DNA from: Streptomyces sp. TLI_171
Lineage (GTDB): Bacteria; Actinomycetota; Actinomycetes; Streptomycetales; Streptomycetaceae
Direction: 5' to 3'
Assembly: GCF_003610255.1 (NCBI RefSeq)
Contig: NZ_RAPS01000001.1
Location: forward strand, 7,653,001-7,717,000
DNA: 64,000 nt
The notes below the pieces were generated by a model that did not search any database, was not told where the DNA came from, and worked only from the letters and a program-made list of their open reading frames with translations. This document shows positions 40,800 to 48,757 of the stretch, in pieces; position 1 is the first letter of the stretch; each line of letters starts with the position of its first letter. The position numbers and the translations under genes are program-made.

Positions 40800-41200
40800 C
40801 CGAGGACCCATGGACCGCAGACGTTCTCTCTCTTCGACCAGGACCAGGTCGACCCGCTGCCGCTCACCCTCCGGTCCACCCTCGCCGGGCCGGCGGTGAC
40901 CTCGCCCGTCACCAGTCCCGCCGCCTGGCGGCCGGTCCACGCCGACAGCGAGGAGACCGTGGGCGAGGACGGGCGCGCCACCGGATCGACCTCGGGGCAC
41001 GCCACGCCGTCGACTCCCTGTCCTGCACGCCGCGCCAGGGCGGCAGCCCCAATTAACGGATCGGCCGGTCCGAGATCTACCTCTCGGCCAGCGCGACCGT
41101 GTGGGGCGGCCCGGTGGTGAGCAGCGCGTTCGCCGACAACCGCGGACCGTGGACCAGCACGAGCGAGATCGCCCGCACCGGCGTGCTGCTCCGACCGCAC
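40800..41200 (+). pseudogene. C-terminal remnant of a secreted enzyme with CBM32 (F5/8 type C) domain
   Basis: From 40808 one frame reads HGPQTFSLFDQDQVDPLPL, then WRPVHADSEETVGEDGRAT, the usual linker and start of an F5/8 type C domain. Coding then passes to another frame, HRIDLGARHAVDSLSCTPRQ, with GGSPN followed by an in-frame TAA at about 41053-41055, after which the same frame goes on as RIGRSEIYLSASATVWGGPV and SSAFADN. The order and motifs (DLGA, PRQ, GRI, YLS) match CBM32 closely. A deletion plus a nonsense change are inferred. The catalytic part is absent. Confidence 0.7.
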
Positions 41201-41228
41201 CGCCCGGCGTGCGCGGCCGCGGGCGGGG

Positions 41229-43535
41229 TCAGGTGAGCTGCCAGGTCTGCAGGGCCCCGCCGGTGGGGGCCTGCTGGCTGACCGGGGCGCCGTCTGCGGT
41301 GGAGGCGGTGGTGAGGACCAGGCCGCTCTTCCTGTTGGTGACGGTGTATCCGCTGCCGGCCGCGGTGAGCTGCCAGTGCTGGCTGTCGGAGCCGGTGCAG
41401 GCGGCCTGGACGACGGCGGCTCCGGCGGTGGTGGACCCTCCGGTGACGTCCATGCAGAGGTGCGAGGCGCCGTTCAGCAGCGTGTGGGTGCCGTCGCTGT
41501 TCGGGGAGAGCTGCCACTGCTGGTTCGGGCCGCCGTGCGGGGTCCAGGTGATCAGCTGGGTGCCGGAGGTGGTGGAGGAGGCCGGGTCGTCCAGCGCCTT
41601 CCCGCTCGCGGTGAGGGTGTGGGTGCCGCTCAACGAACCTCCGTACACCTCGAATTCGTAGAGGGAGTAGCCGTAGCCGGTGCCGCGCTGGGTGGCGTAC
41701 ATCCGGATGTAGCGGCCGGAGCCGGCCAGGCCGGTGAGGTCCTGGACGCCGCCCGCGCCGGTGGTGGTCGTGTAGACGGTGCGCCAGGCGGTGGTGTCGT
41801 CGGAGACCTGGATCTGGAAGGACTTGCCGTACGCGGCCTCCCAGCGCAGCACCACCCGGTCGACGCTCTGCTTCGAGCCCAGGTCGACCTGCAGCCACTG
41901 CGGGTCGCTGTAGGCGCTGGACCAGCGGGTGGCGCCGTCGCCGTCGGTGGCGGAAGCGGCGGGGAAGGAGGCCGTCTCGGTACTGGAGGCGGTGGTGGGA
42001 CGGTTGCGGGCGAGGTTGCCGGGCTGGGCGAGGCCGGGCCAGGCCGGGTTGTGGCCGACGGCGGCGACGACCGGGGTGAACCCGGCGTACGTGGCGGCGG
42101 GCTTGGGGGAGCCCCAGGTCTGCTGGGCGAGTCCGCGCAGCGGGTACATGAGGCCGGCGGCGATCTGGTCCTCGGTCTCCGCGGTCGGGTTGTCGCACCA
42201 GACGTGGATCAGCGAACCGGGGTTGCGGGTGGGGTCGGTCAGGGTGTTGCCGCCCTGGAAGAGGTCGGGCGTCCAGGTCTCGTACATCCACTTGGTGTCG
42301 GGCTTCGCGCCGCCGAGGACGTAGTACGTGGGCGTCCACGACTCGTTGGCGACGGTGTGTCCGGCCGCGGCCAACTGCTGGGGCGTCAGGCCGTAGTTGT
42401 ACCAGTACTCCACCAGGATGTCGGCGTTCGGGCTGACGGTGCCGTCACCGGACTTGATGCCGTCGTTCCACATCCGGGTGGTCTTGCCGGCCGCCCGGAC
42501 CAGGGCGTCGGACCAGTTGACGAAGCCGTAGTAGGTGTCCTTGGCGGTGGCGTTCGCGCCGTAGTGGGCGCGGGCGTACGTCAGCAGCTGCGGGTACTGG
42601 CTGTAGTCGGTGACGTACTCGTCCGCGCCGATGTGCCAGTAGGGCGCGGGGAAGAGCGGCAGGTACTCGGTGATCAGGTCCTTGACCAGGGTGTAGGTGC
42701 CGGGCAGCGAGAGGTCGACGAACTCGGCGCTGGCCGAGCCGGAACTGTTCTTCAGTTTCAGCTCCGGGTGGGCGGCGAGGATCGCGTTCATGTGCCCCGG
42801 GGTGTCGATCTCGGGGACGATGGTGACGTGGTACTTCTGACCGAGGGTCACCAGGTCGGCGATGTCCTGCTTGGAGTAGTGGTCGGTGGAGACGATCTCC
42901 GGGTGGGTCGAACTCTCCAGGCGGAAGCCGAAGGTGTCCGACAGGTGGAAGTGGAAGTAGTTGAGCTTGAGGTAGGCCAGCTCCTTGATGTGCTGCTTCA
43001 CCCAGTCGACGGTGAAGAACTTCCGGCCCTGGTCGATCATCAGGCCGCGCTCGGACTTGGTCGGCCAGTCCACGGCGGTCCCGGCCGGCACGGTGGCCGA
43101 CTGGTGGAGGAGTTGGAGCAGCGTCCGGGTCCCGTAGAAGGCGCCGGTGTCGGTGGCTGCGGTGATCGCGACGGCGGCCCCGACGGTCATCCGGTAGCCC
43201 TCGGCGGGCAGCGAGCCGTCACCGAGGGCGAGCGAGATGTCCCCGGCGGCGGCCGTACCGGTGACCACGCTCACCGTGCGGCCCTGCAAGGCGCCGAGAT
43301 CGTCGGCGAACGTCGCTGCCTCGTCGGCGAGTTGGGTGCTGAAGGCGGGGTCGACGACGATCCGGGTGGCGGCGGTGGCCGTGAACGTGCCGCTCCCCGC
43401 CGTCCACTGGCGCAGCGCGGGAACGGTCTGCGGGGTGCTGCTCGCGGCCAGGGCGGGTGGCGCGGTGGCGAGGGTGGGCAGCACCAGGGCGGCCGCGGTG
43501 CAGAGGGTGGCGAGCAGGAGTCTGAGCAGGCGCAT
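41229..43535 (-). CDS. Secreted GH20 beta-N-acetylhexosaminidase with F5/8 C and ricin-type modules
   Basis: 768 residues from ATG 43535. Signal peptide MRLLRLLLATLCTAAALVLP, cleavage near PPALAA. A GH20b N-domain (ATRIVVDPAFSTQLADEAA) precedes the catalytic barrel: RGLMIDQGRKFFTVDWVKQ, FHFHLSDTFGFRLES, PEIDTPGHMNA, and the Asp-Glu pair in YWHIGADEYV (about 302-305). Then an F5/8 type C module (WSSAYSDPQWLQVDLGSKQS) and a ricin-type trefoil (CMDVTGGSTTAGAAVVQAAC). The enzyme removes terminal GlcNAc or GalNAc from chitooligosaccharides or glycans using substrate-assisted catalysis. A dre-like site upstream suggests DasR control. Confidence 0.94.
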   Translation of the reverse strand: MRLLRLLLATLCTAAALVLPTLATAPPALAASSTPQTVPALRQWTAGSGTFTATAATRIVVDPAFSTQLADEAATFADDLGALQGRTVSVVTGTAAAGDISLALGDGSLPAEGYRMTVGAAVAITAATDTGAFYGTRTLLQLLHQSATVPAGTAVDWPTKSERGLMIDQGRKFFTVDWVKQHIKELAYLKLNYFHFHLSDTFGFRLESSTHPEIVSTDHYSKQDIADLVTLGQKYHVTIVPEIDTPGHMNAILAAHPELKLKNSSGSASAEFVDLSLPGTYTLVKDLITEYLPLFPAPYWHIGADEYVTDYSQYPQLLTYARAHYGANATAKDTYYGFVNWSDALVRAAGKTTRMWNDGIKSGDGTVSPNADILVEYWYNYGLTPQQLAAAGHTVANESWTPTYYVLGGAKPDTKWMYETWTPDLFQGGNTLTDPTRNPGSLIHVWCDNPTAETEDQIAAGLMYPLRGLAQQTWGSPKPAATYAGFTPVVAAVGHNPAWPGLAQPGNLARNRPTTASSTETASFPAASATDGDGATRWSSAYSDPQWLQVDLGSKQSVDRVVLRWEAAYGKSFQIQVSDDTTAWRTVYTTTTGAGGVQDLTGLAGSGRYIRMYATQRGTGYGYSLYEFEVYGGSLSGTHTLTASGKALDDPASSTTSGTQLITWTPHGGPNQQWQLSPNSDGTHTLLNGASHLCMDVTGGSTTAGAAVVQAACTGSDSQHWQLTAAGSGYTVTNRKSGLVLTTASTADGAPVSQQAPTGGALQTWQLT

Positions 43536-43588
43536 GGATGCCCCTGGGGTGTGAGACGGACGTGAGGGATTTTTCGGCAGGTCGGCCC

Positions 43589-43678
43589 ATTGGTATGGAC
43601 CTGTCCGGATTGTGAGCCAACTGCGCACCAGTGCAGCCTAGTTGGGGATTCATGTCAATAGCTGCTCGGATTGAGCAG
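43589..43678 (-). promoter_or_regulatory. dre-like site and palindrome upstream of the GH20 gene
   Basis: ATTGGTATGGACCTGT (43589-43604) matches the DasR consensus ACTGGTCTAGACCAGT at 12 of 16 positions by my count. Further upstream CTGCTC (43662-43667) and GAGCAG (43673-43678) form an inverted repeat beside TTGACA (minus strand, about 43659-43654) and TAGGCT, which are promoter-like. DasR is the GntR regulator of GlcNAc and chitin use, fitting a hexosaminidase. Confidence 0.5.
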
Positions 43679-44580
43679 TTTGTGCGCAGGAATGAGCATA
43701 TGGCTGGGTGGGGGTGGGGGTGCGTGATCGCCCGGCAGGTCCACAGCTTGTCGCTGAGCGTTCGAGTGCGGTTCGGAGTGGAGGTGCCGGGGCATGTGCC
43801 TGCGGGATGCCGCGCAGGGTGCCCGAAGCGGCAGCAGGTCCTTCACGGAGTCAGCGGTTCGGGCCTCGTGGGCACGCACGGCGCGGCTGGCCGGTACCGC
43901 CGGCCGACCCGGCTGTGGTCGAGTCGGCGCAGGCCGAGATGGGCTTGCCGTTCCCGGTGTCGTCCGCGCCGAGACGGCCGGCCGGCACCGCCATGACGGT
44001 GATGGTGTGATCCCGTCGGCCGAGGGTGAAACTGCGGTACGTCCCCCGGGTGGCACCCGCCGCCCAGTCGCCGACGGGCAGGTCCACGGGGCTCCGGCCA
44101 CCGATGTAAGGCCCGATGCGTTGCAGCGACTCCTCCGAATCCCCGTGCTTGCCGATCCAGGATCACGGCGTGCACGCCTGTGGGCGATGCCGTCAGGCCG
44201 TCCCGGGGCGGGGCCGCCCAGCTCGGTGGGTGGCCGCATCCGTGCGCACGGCCCCCTCGGCCGGCAATCCGCGGTGCCCGGCGAGCAGCTCCGATCCCTT
44301 CTCGTCGGGGTGCCCTGCCGGTTGGGGACCCTGCGGCAGGCCGGGCGGAGGCGCGATCAACGGCGGTTCGGGTGCGGTGGTGCGAGGGGTGGCAGGTGAG
44401 CGGTGGGGGACTCGCTGGGGTAGGCGGCGGTGCGGATGTGCTGGAGAGCGTGGCGGGGAGGTCCATTGCAACGTTGGAAGGGGTGCCCGGAACGGCATGC
44501 AACCACCGACGGCCGCCGCTGTCCAGGCTCCTGGCGGAAGTCCCTGGTTGCTCCGGCAGGGCTGCGGATCGGGCGCGGTG
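43679..44580. other. Gene-poor interval
   Basis: About 900 bp upstream of the GH16 promoter with no intact gene. Codon bias is absent in most of it; the only candidate is the fragment at 43851-44155. Confidence 0.5.
43851..44155 (-). pseudogene. Possible gene fragment of unknown family
   Basis: A minus-strand frame reads RIGPYIGGRSPVDLPVGDWA, then TRGTYRSFTLGRRDHTITVM and AVPAGRLGADDTGNGKPISA before losing coding character and stopping at 43851. It has no start codon or ribosome site at its upstream end and is out of register with surrounding frames. I do not recognise it; it could be a fragment or chance. Confidence 0.25.
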
Positions 44581-44587
44581 CGCAGTC

Positions 44588-44616
44588 TTGACGGCATTGG
44601 TTCAGTCCAATATGTT
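44588..44616 (+). promoter_or_regulatory. Promoter of the second GH16 gene with palindrome in the spacer
   Basis: TTGACG (44588-44593), 17-nt spacer, TATGTT (44611-44616). The spacer and -10 edge contain ATTGG-N6-CCAAT (44596-44611), with TGGTTCAGTCCA at its core. Transcription would start near 44623, leaving an unusually long untranslated leader of about 250 nt before ATG 44872. Confidence 0.65.
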
Positions 44617-44871
44617 CACCGCGCAGAATTCCACACGGACCAACTCGTCTGCTTCGCCCACGCATTGACGCCCCATCACGCGGATCCTGGAGAGCATCCG
44701 CGGCGCTGCGCGTCATGCCGCCGTCGCGCGCCGGGCACGTGCGCGGTCGTCGAAGGCGCGACGGGCGGCAGTCGCTCCGCCAGCAGCCCCGTGCCGGCCC
44801 GGCGATGACGGTGCGGTCAGCAATTCCGTATCGACCCCACGCGATCAGATCCTTCTTCGGAGGTTGGACAC

Positions 44872-46602
44872 ATGCGACTCACGCTGGCATGGACGCGACA
44901 CCAGAGGTGGAGGAGAGCGCTCTCGGTGATCCCCGCCCTCGCCCTCACGGTGGCGGCCACCATGACTGCGGCGACGGACGCCGCCGTGGCGGCACCCGCG
45001 CCGCCGGCCGGCTTCTCGCTCACCTGGAGCGACGACTTCAACGGCGCCGCCGGGACGGGCATCGACCAGAGCCTGTGGAAGTACGACACCGGGCCGGGCA
45101 GCAACTTCGGCACCGGTGAGATCGAGACCATGACCAGCAGCACCTCGAACGTCTACTACGACGGCCAGGGCCACCTGGTGCTCCAGGCACTGCACTCCGG
45201 GTCCGACCCGCGGGCCGGCTGGACCTCGGGGCGAGTGGAGACCCAGTCGGCGGCCTTCGGCGCCCCGGCCGGCGGGGTGGTGCGGATGGAGTCGGTCCTG
45301 CAGCAGCCCAACGTCAACACCTCCAACGGGGCAGGCTACTGGCCGGCGTTCTGGATGCTCGGCGCGCCGCTGCGCGACGGGGTGACCTGGCCGAAGTCCG
45401 GCGAGGTCGACATCATGGAGGACATCAACGGCCGCAGCTCGGTCTTCAGCACCATCCACTGCGGGGTGAACCCGGGCGGCCCGTGCAACGAGTCGACCGG
45501 CATCGGCTCGGGCGAGCGCGCCTGCCCGGGCTGCCAGACCGGCTTCCACGACTACGCGGTGGAGATCGACCGCTCGGTGTCGCCGGAGCAGATCCGTTTC
45601 TACCTGGACGGGAGCAACTTCTACACCGTCAACGCCAACCAGGTCGACGCGACGACCTGGGCCAACGCGATCGACCACCCGTTCTTCATCATCTACGACC
45701 TGGCGATCGGCGGCGGCTTTCCCGACGCCTTCGGCGGCGGCCCGAACGCGGCCACCGTCTCGGGCGGCAAGCTGATCATCGACTCCGTCGCCGTGTACAA
45801 CAAGGGCCCCGGCTCCGGCGGCGGTGGCGGCGGCACCGTCACGGGCCAGACGATCACCGGTCCGGGCGGCAAGTGCGTGGACGTGGCCGGGGACGACACG
45901 GGCAGCGACGGCACCGCCGTGCAGCTGTGGGACTGCCAGTCCGGCGCCAAGGACCAGCACTGGACCTGGAGCGGCCAGACCCTGCAGACCCTCGGCAAGT
46001 GCCTGGACATCGCGGGCGGCAACAGCGCCGCGGGCACCAAGCTGCAACTGGCCACCTGCAACAGCGGCGGCTACCAGAGCTGGGTGCGCCAGAGCGACGG
46101 CACCCTGCGCAACCCGACCAGCGGCCGCTGCATCGACTCCCCGTCGGGAGCGACCGCCAACGGCACCCGCCTCCAGATCTGGGACTGCAACGGCTCCGGC
46201 GCCCAGCAGTTCGCCATCGGCACCCCGATCTACGGCCCCGGCGGCAAGTGCGTGGACGTGGCCGGGGACGACAACGGCGGCGACGGCACCGCCGTGCAGC
46301 TGTGGGACTGCCAGCAGGCCACCTCGCTCGACCAGAAGTGGACCTGGAGCGGCCAGACCCTGCGCACCCTCGGCAAGTGCCTGGACATCGCGGGCGGCAA
46401 CAGCGCCGCCGGGACCAAGCTCCAACTCGCCACCTGCAACGGCGGCGGCTACCAGAACTGGGTCGCCAACGGCGACGGCTCGATGTCGAACCCGACCAGC
46501 GGCCGCTGCATCGACTCCCCGTCGGGAGCGACCGCCAACGGCACCCGCCTCCAGATCTGGGACTGCAACGGCTCCGGCGCCCAGAAGTTCACCCTCGCCT
46601 GA
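44872..46602 (+). CDS. Secreted GH16 beta-glucanase with duplicated ricin-type lectin modules
   Basis: 576 residues. Signal peptide to about residue 41 (TDAAVAAPA). GH16 domain: SLTWSDDFNGAAGTGIDQSL, WPAFWMLG, and the catalytic GEVDIMEDI (nucleophile Glu178, Asp180, acid/base Glu183), the signature of endo-beta-1,3-glucanases and related enzymes. A Gly linker (SGGGGGG) leads to two ricin-type trefoils with GGKCVDVAGDD, LGKCLDIAGGN and SGRCIDSPSGA in each. The two copies are 126 residues apart and share a 96-bp stretch that is identical in DNA (46111-46206 and 46489-46584). It should attack fungal or plant cell-wall glucan. A hairpin ends the transcript. Confidence 0.94.
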   Translation: MRLTLAWTRHQRWRRALSVIPALALTVAATMTAATDAAVAAPAPPAGFSLTWSDDFNGAAGTGIDQSLWKYDTGPGSNFGTGEIETMTSSTSNVYYDGQGHLVLQALHSGSDPRAGWTSGRVETQSAAFGAPAGGVVRMESVLQQPNVNTSNGAGYWPAFWMLGAPLRDGVTWPKSGEVDIMEDINGRSSVFSTIHCGVNPGGPCNESTGIGSGERACPGCQTGFHDYAVEIDRSVSPEQIRFYLDGSNFYTVNANQVDATTWANAIDHPFFIIYDLAIGGGFPDAFGGGPNAATVSGGKLIIDSVAVYNKGPGSGGGGGGTVTGQTITGPGGKCVDVAGDDTGSDGTAVQLWDCQSGAKDQHWTWSGQTLQTLGKCLDIAGGNSAAGTKLQLATCNSGGYQSWVRQSDGTLRNPTSGRCIDSPSGATANGTRLQIWDCNGSGAQQFAIGTPIYGPGGKCVDVAGDDNGGDGTAVQLWDCQQATSLDQKWTWSGQTLRTLGKCLDIAGGNSAAGTKLQLATCNGGGYQNWVANGDGSMSNPTSGRCIDSPSGATANGTRLQIWDCNGSGAQKFTLA

Positions 46603-46619
46603 CCCATGGCCCGACCCCC

Positions 46620-46650
46620 GCGGAGCCCCGCCCCCACGGCGGGGCTCCGC
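46620..46650 (+). terminator. Hairpin terminator after the GH16-lectin gene
   Basis: Perfect 13-bp arms GCGGAGCCCCGCC (46620-46632) and its complement (46638-46650), 5-nt loop, 18 bp after the stop. Confidence 0.85.
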
Positions 46651-47087
46651 TCGGCGTGCCCCGCGGCGCGGGGCCACACGCCATCAGCTGGCGTGCGACG
46701 AGCAGGAGTTGCACCGACCGGCCGCGGCGTACCGGCGGCGAGTGCCAGCCGAGGCAGGAGCTGGGGGGTCGGGTTGTCGGGCGTCGCCGGGGACTGCCGG
46801 CGAGGCGGGTCGGGGAGGCCGGGTGCTGCGGTCCGACGACACCGCGGGCACACGTGCGGAGGAGGCGCTCGGTCTCGGAGCGGAGCGCGGGCCGGCGCAC
46901 CGGTGCTCGGGCGGCGGAGCGTGCGGCCACCGGTGCGGCTCGGGTGGCCGGAGTGGAGCTGGATGCGTGCGGTGGTCGGTCGGTGGCTGCTCAGGTCGCG
47001 ACCTCGGCACACGGGTTGAGCAGCCGTTCGGTCGTCCTGGCCCCGCTCCTGCCGGTGCCGCCGAACCCGGCCGTGAGGCCGTGCCGG
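46651..47087. other. Interval without recognised gene
   Basis: About 440 bp between the terminator and the convergent TetR stop. Frames here lack consistent codon bias and I see no domain or RNA element. Confidence 0.45.
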
Positions 47088-47714
47088 TCAGGCGGGGGGA
47101 CGTAGGGCGGCCGCGACGAGGTCGAGGAGGGGGCCGGTCAGCTCGGGGTCGTTGGTGGCGGTGGTGGAGAGGAAGACGCCGAGGAGCATCATCGTGACCG
47201 TCTCGGCGGGCACGTCGGCGCGCAGCGATCCGGCCTTCGCGCCGGCGGCGAGGATCAGGTCGATCGCGGCGGTGAGCCGCTCCCGGGTGGCCGGGGTCGC
47301 GATGGAACCGGAGGCCCAGCCGGCCCGGAGGGTCTCGGAGATGCCGCGCTTGGCCGCGAAGAACGCGGCGTAGCGGTCCATCCAGGCGCGCAGTGCCGCT
47401 TCGGGCGGGAGTTCGGCGAGCAGGGCGGGTGCGCTGCTGACCACGGCGTCGAGTTCGGTCGCGTAGATGGCCTCGACGAGTGCTTCGCGGGTGGGGAAGT
47501 GGCGGTAGAGCGTGCCGATGCCGACGCCCGCCTCGCGGGCGATGGCGTCGAGGGTGGCCGTTCCGTCGGTCGCGGCGAAGGCGTCCCGGGCGACGGTGAG
47601 CAGCCGCGCGCGGTTGCGCAGCGCGTCGGCGCGGGCCGGGCGCGCGGCGGGGGAGGAGCCCGGGGCGGGAGAGTCGGCGGAGTCGGCGGAGTCGGCGGAG
47701 TCGGCGGAAGTCAA
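47088..47714 (-). CDS. TetR family regulator with N-terminal ADS repeats
   Basis: 208 residues if translated from TTG 47714, which has GGAGG 9 nt upstream. The N-terminus MTSADSADSADSADSPAPGS comes from four copies of a 9-bp unit (47676-47710). Helix-turn-helix: TLDAIAREAGVGIGTLYRHFPTREALVEAIY (about 54-84; key GVGIGTLYRHF). The ligand domain is of the TetR_C type seen with small redox enzymes. It is divergent from an aldo-keto reductase, and two matching operators lie in the 85-bp gap, one over its own ribosome site, so autorepression is expected. Confidence 0.9.
   Translation of the reverse strand: MTSADSADSADSADSPAPGSSPAARPARADALRNRARLLTVARDAFAATDGTATLDAIAREAGVGIGTLYRHFPTREALVEAIYATELDAVVSSAPALLAELPPEAALRAWMDRYAAFFAAKRGISETLRAGWASGSIATPATRERLTAAIDLILAAGAKAGSLRADVPAETVTMMLLGVFLSTTATNDPELTGPLLDLVAAALRPPA
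47676..47710. repeat. 9-bp tandem repeat in the TetR coding start
   Basis: GAGTCGGCG (plus strand) is repeated about four times, encoding Ala-Asp-Ser units. Slippage could change the number without shifting the frame. Confidence 0.8.
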
Positions 47715-47767
47715 AACGGAGTCCCTCCGGTTAGTGCTACGGTGGTCGATAACGGAGTTCCTCCGTT
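47715..47767. promoter_or_regulatory. Two operators between TetR and aldo-keto reductase
   Basis: AACGGAG-TCC-CTCCGGTT (47715-47732) and AACGGAG-TTC-CTCCGTT (47751-47767) are matching inverted repeats, centres about 35 bp apart. The first covers the regulator's ribosome site, the second the probable promoter of the reductase. Confidence 0.8.
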
Positions 47768-47799
47768 TACCTCCATCGTCTCACGGGAGCGAGATCGCC

Positions 47800-48732
47800 A
47801 TGCCCTCCACGGTCGGATCTCCGCAGTTCACCGCCGCCGGTGCCGAACGGGCCGGCGGGCCCGGCGCCCTGGCCGGCCGCACCGTCTCCCGCGTCGGCTT
47901 CGGCGCCATGCAGCTGCGCCGCCTGGACCACGCCGCCGCGGTCGCCCTGCTGCGCACCGCCGTCGAGCTGGGCATCGACCACGTCGACACCGCCCAGTTC
48001 TACGGGGCGGGTTCCGTCAACGAGGCGATCGGCGCCGCACTCGGCGCGGCGGACGACGTCCTGGTGGCCAGCAAGGTCGGCGCCGAACCCGCAGCCGGCC
48101 CGATCCCGCTGCGACTGGCCCAGCGCCCCGAACAGCTCCGCGCCGGCGTCGAGGACAACCTCCGCAGCCTCGGCCGGGAGACCATCCCGCTCGTCAACCT
48201 GCGCCGCGCCGGCCACGGCCCCGGGCTGCGCGCCGAGGGCGACCAGGTGGTCGATCTGGACGACCAGCTCGCCGTGCTGATCGAGCTGCGGGACGCCGGC
48301 AAGATCGGCTCGCTCGGCCTGAGCAGCGTCGGCGCCGATGAACTGCGCCGGGCCCTCCCGGCGGGCATCGCCTGCGTGCAGAACGCCTACAGCCTGGTGT
48401 CGCGCGACGACGAGGACGTCCTGCAGCTCTGCCGCGCCGAGGGCATCGCCTGGGTCCCGTACTTCCCGCTCGGCGGCGAGTTCGCGGGCCTGCCGAAGGT
48501 CGCCGACGAGCCCGCCGTCCTCGCCGCGGCGCACGCGCTCGGCGTCTCCCCCGCCCAGGTCGGGCTGGCCTGGCTGCTCCACCACGCCCCCAACACGCTC
48601 CTCATCCCCGGCACCGCCGACCCGGAGCACCTGCGGGCGAACGCCGCAGCGGGCGCGGTCGTCCTCGACGAAGCCACCCTGGCAGCCTTGGACGCCGTCC
48701 CCTCGCGGTCCGGCGACATCGAACACGACTGA
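47800..48732 (+). CDS. Aldo/keto reductase
   Basis: 310 residues from ATG 47800 (ACGGGAGC upstream). TIM-barrel reductase with the catalytic Asp and Tyr in HVDTAQFYGAGSVNEAIG (about 64-81), Lys in VLVASKVGAE, and NADPH-site ends GSLGLSSVG, VQNAYSLVSRDDEDVLQLC and LLIPGTADPEHLRAN. The usual catalytic His is replaced within VNLRRAG, as in the YdhF/oxidoreductase subgroup with NLRR. It reduces aldehydes or ketones with NADPH in the cytoplasm. Regulation by the divergent TetR through paired operators is likely. Confidence 0.92.
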   Translation: MPSTVGSPQFTAAGAERAGGPGALAGRTVSRVGFGAMQLRRLDHAAAVALLRTAVELGIDHVDTAQFYGAGSVNEAIGAALGAADDVLVASKVGAEPAAGPIPLRLAQRPEQLRAGVEDNLRSLGRETIPLVNLRRAGHGPGLRAEGDQVVDLDDQLAVLIELRDAGKIGSLGLSSVGADELRRALPAGIACVQNAYSLVSRDDEDVLQLCRAEGIAWVPYFPLGGEFAGLPKVADEPAVLAAAHALGVSPAQVGLAWLLHHAPNTLLIPGTADPEHLRANAAAGAVVLDEATLAALDAVPSRSGDIEHD

Positions 48733-48757
48733 CCCGCGCGGCCGTCTCGCGGAACGG

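Noticed and set aside
46111-46584. Identical 96-bp blocks as an attachment-site pair
   Set aside because: They encode the same conserved lectin repeat in frame within one gene, so module duplication explains them.
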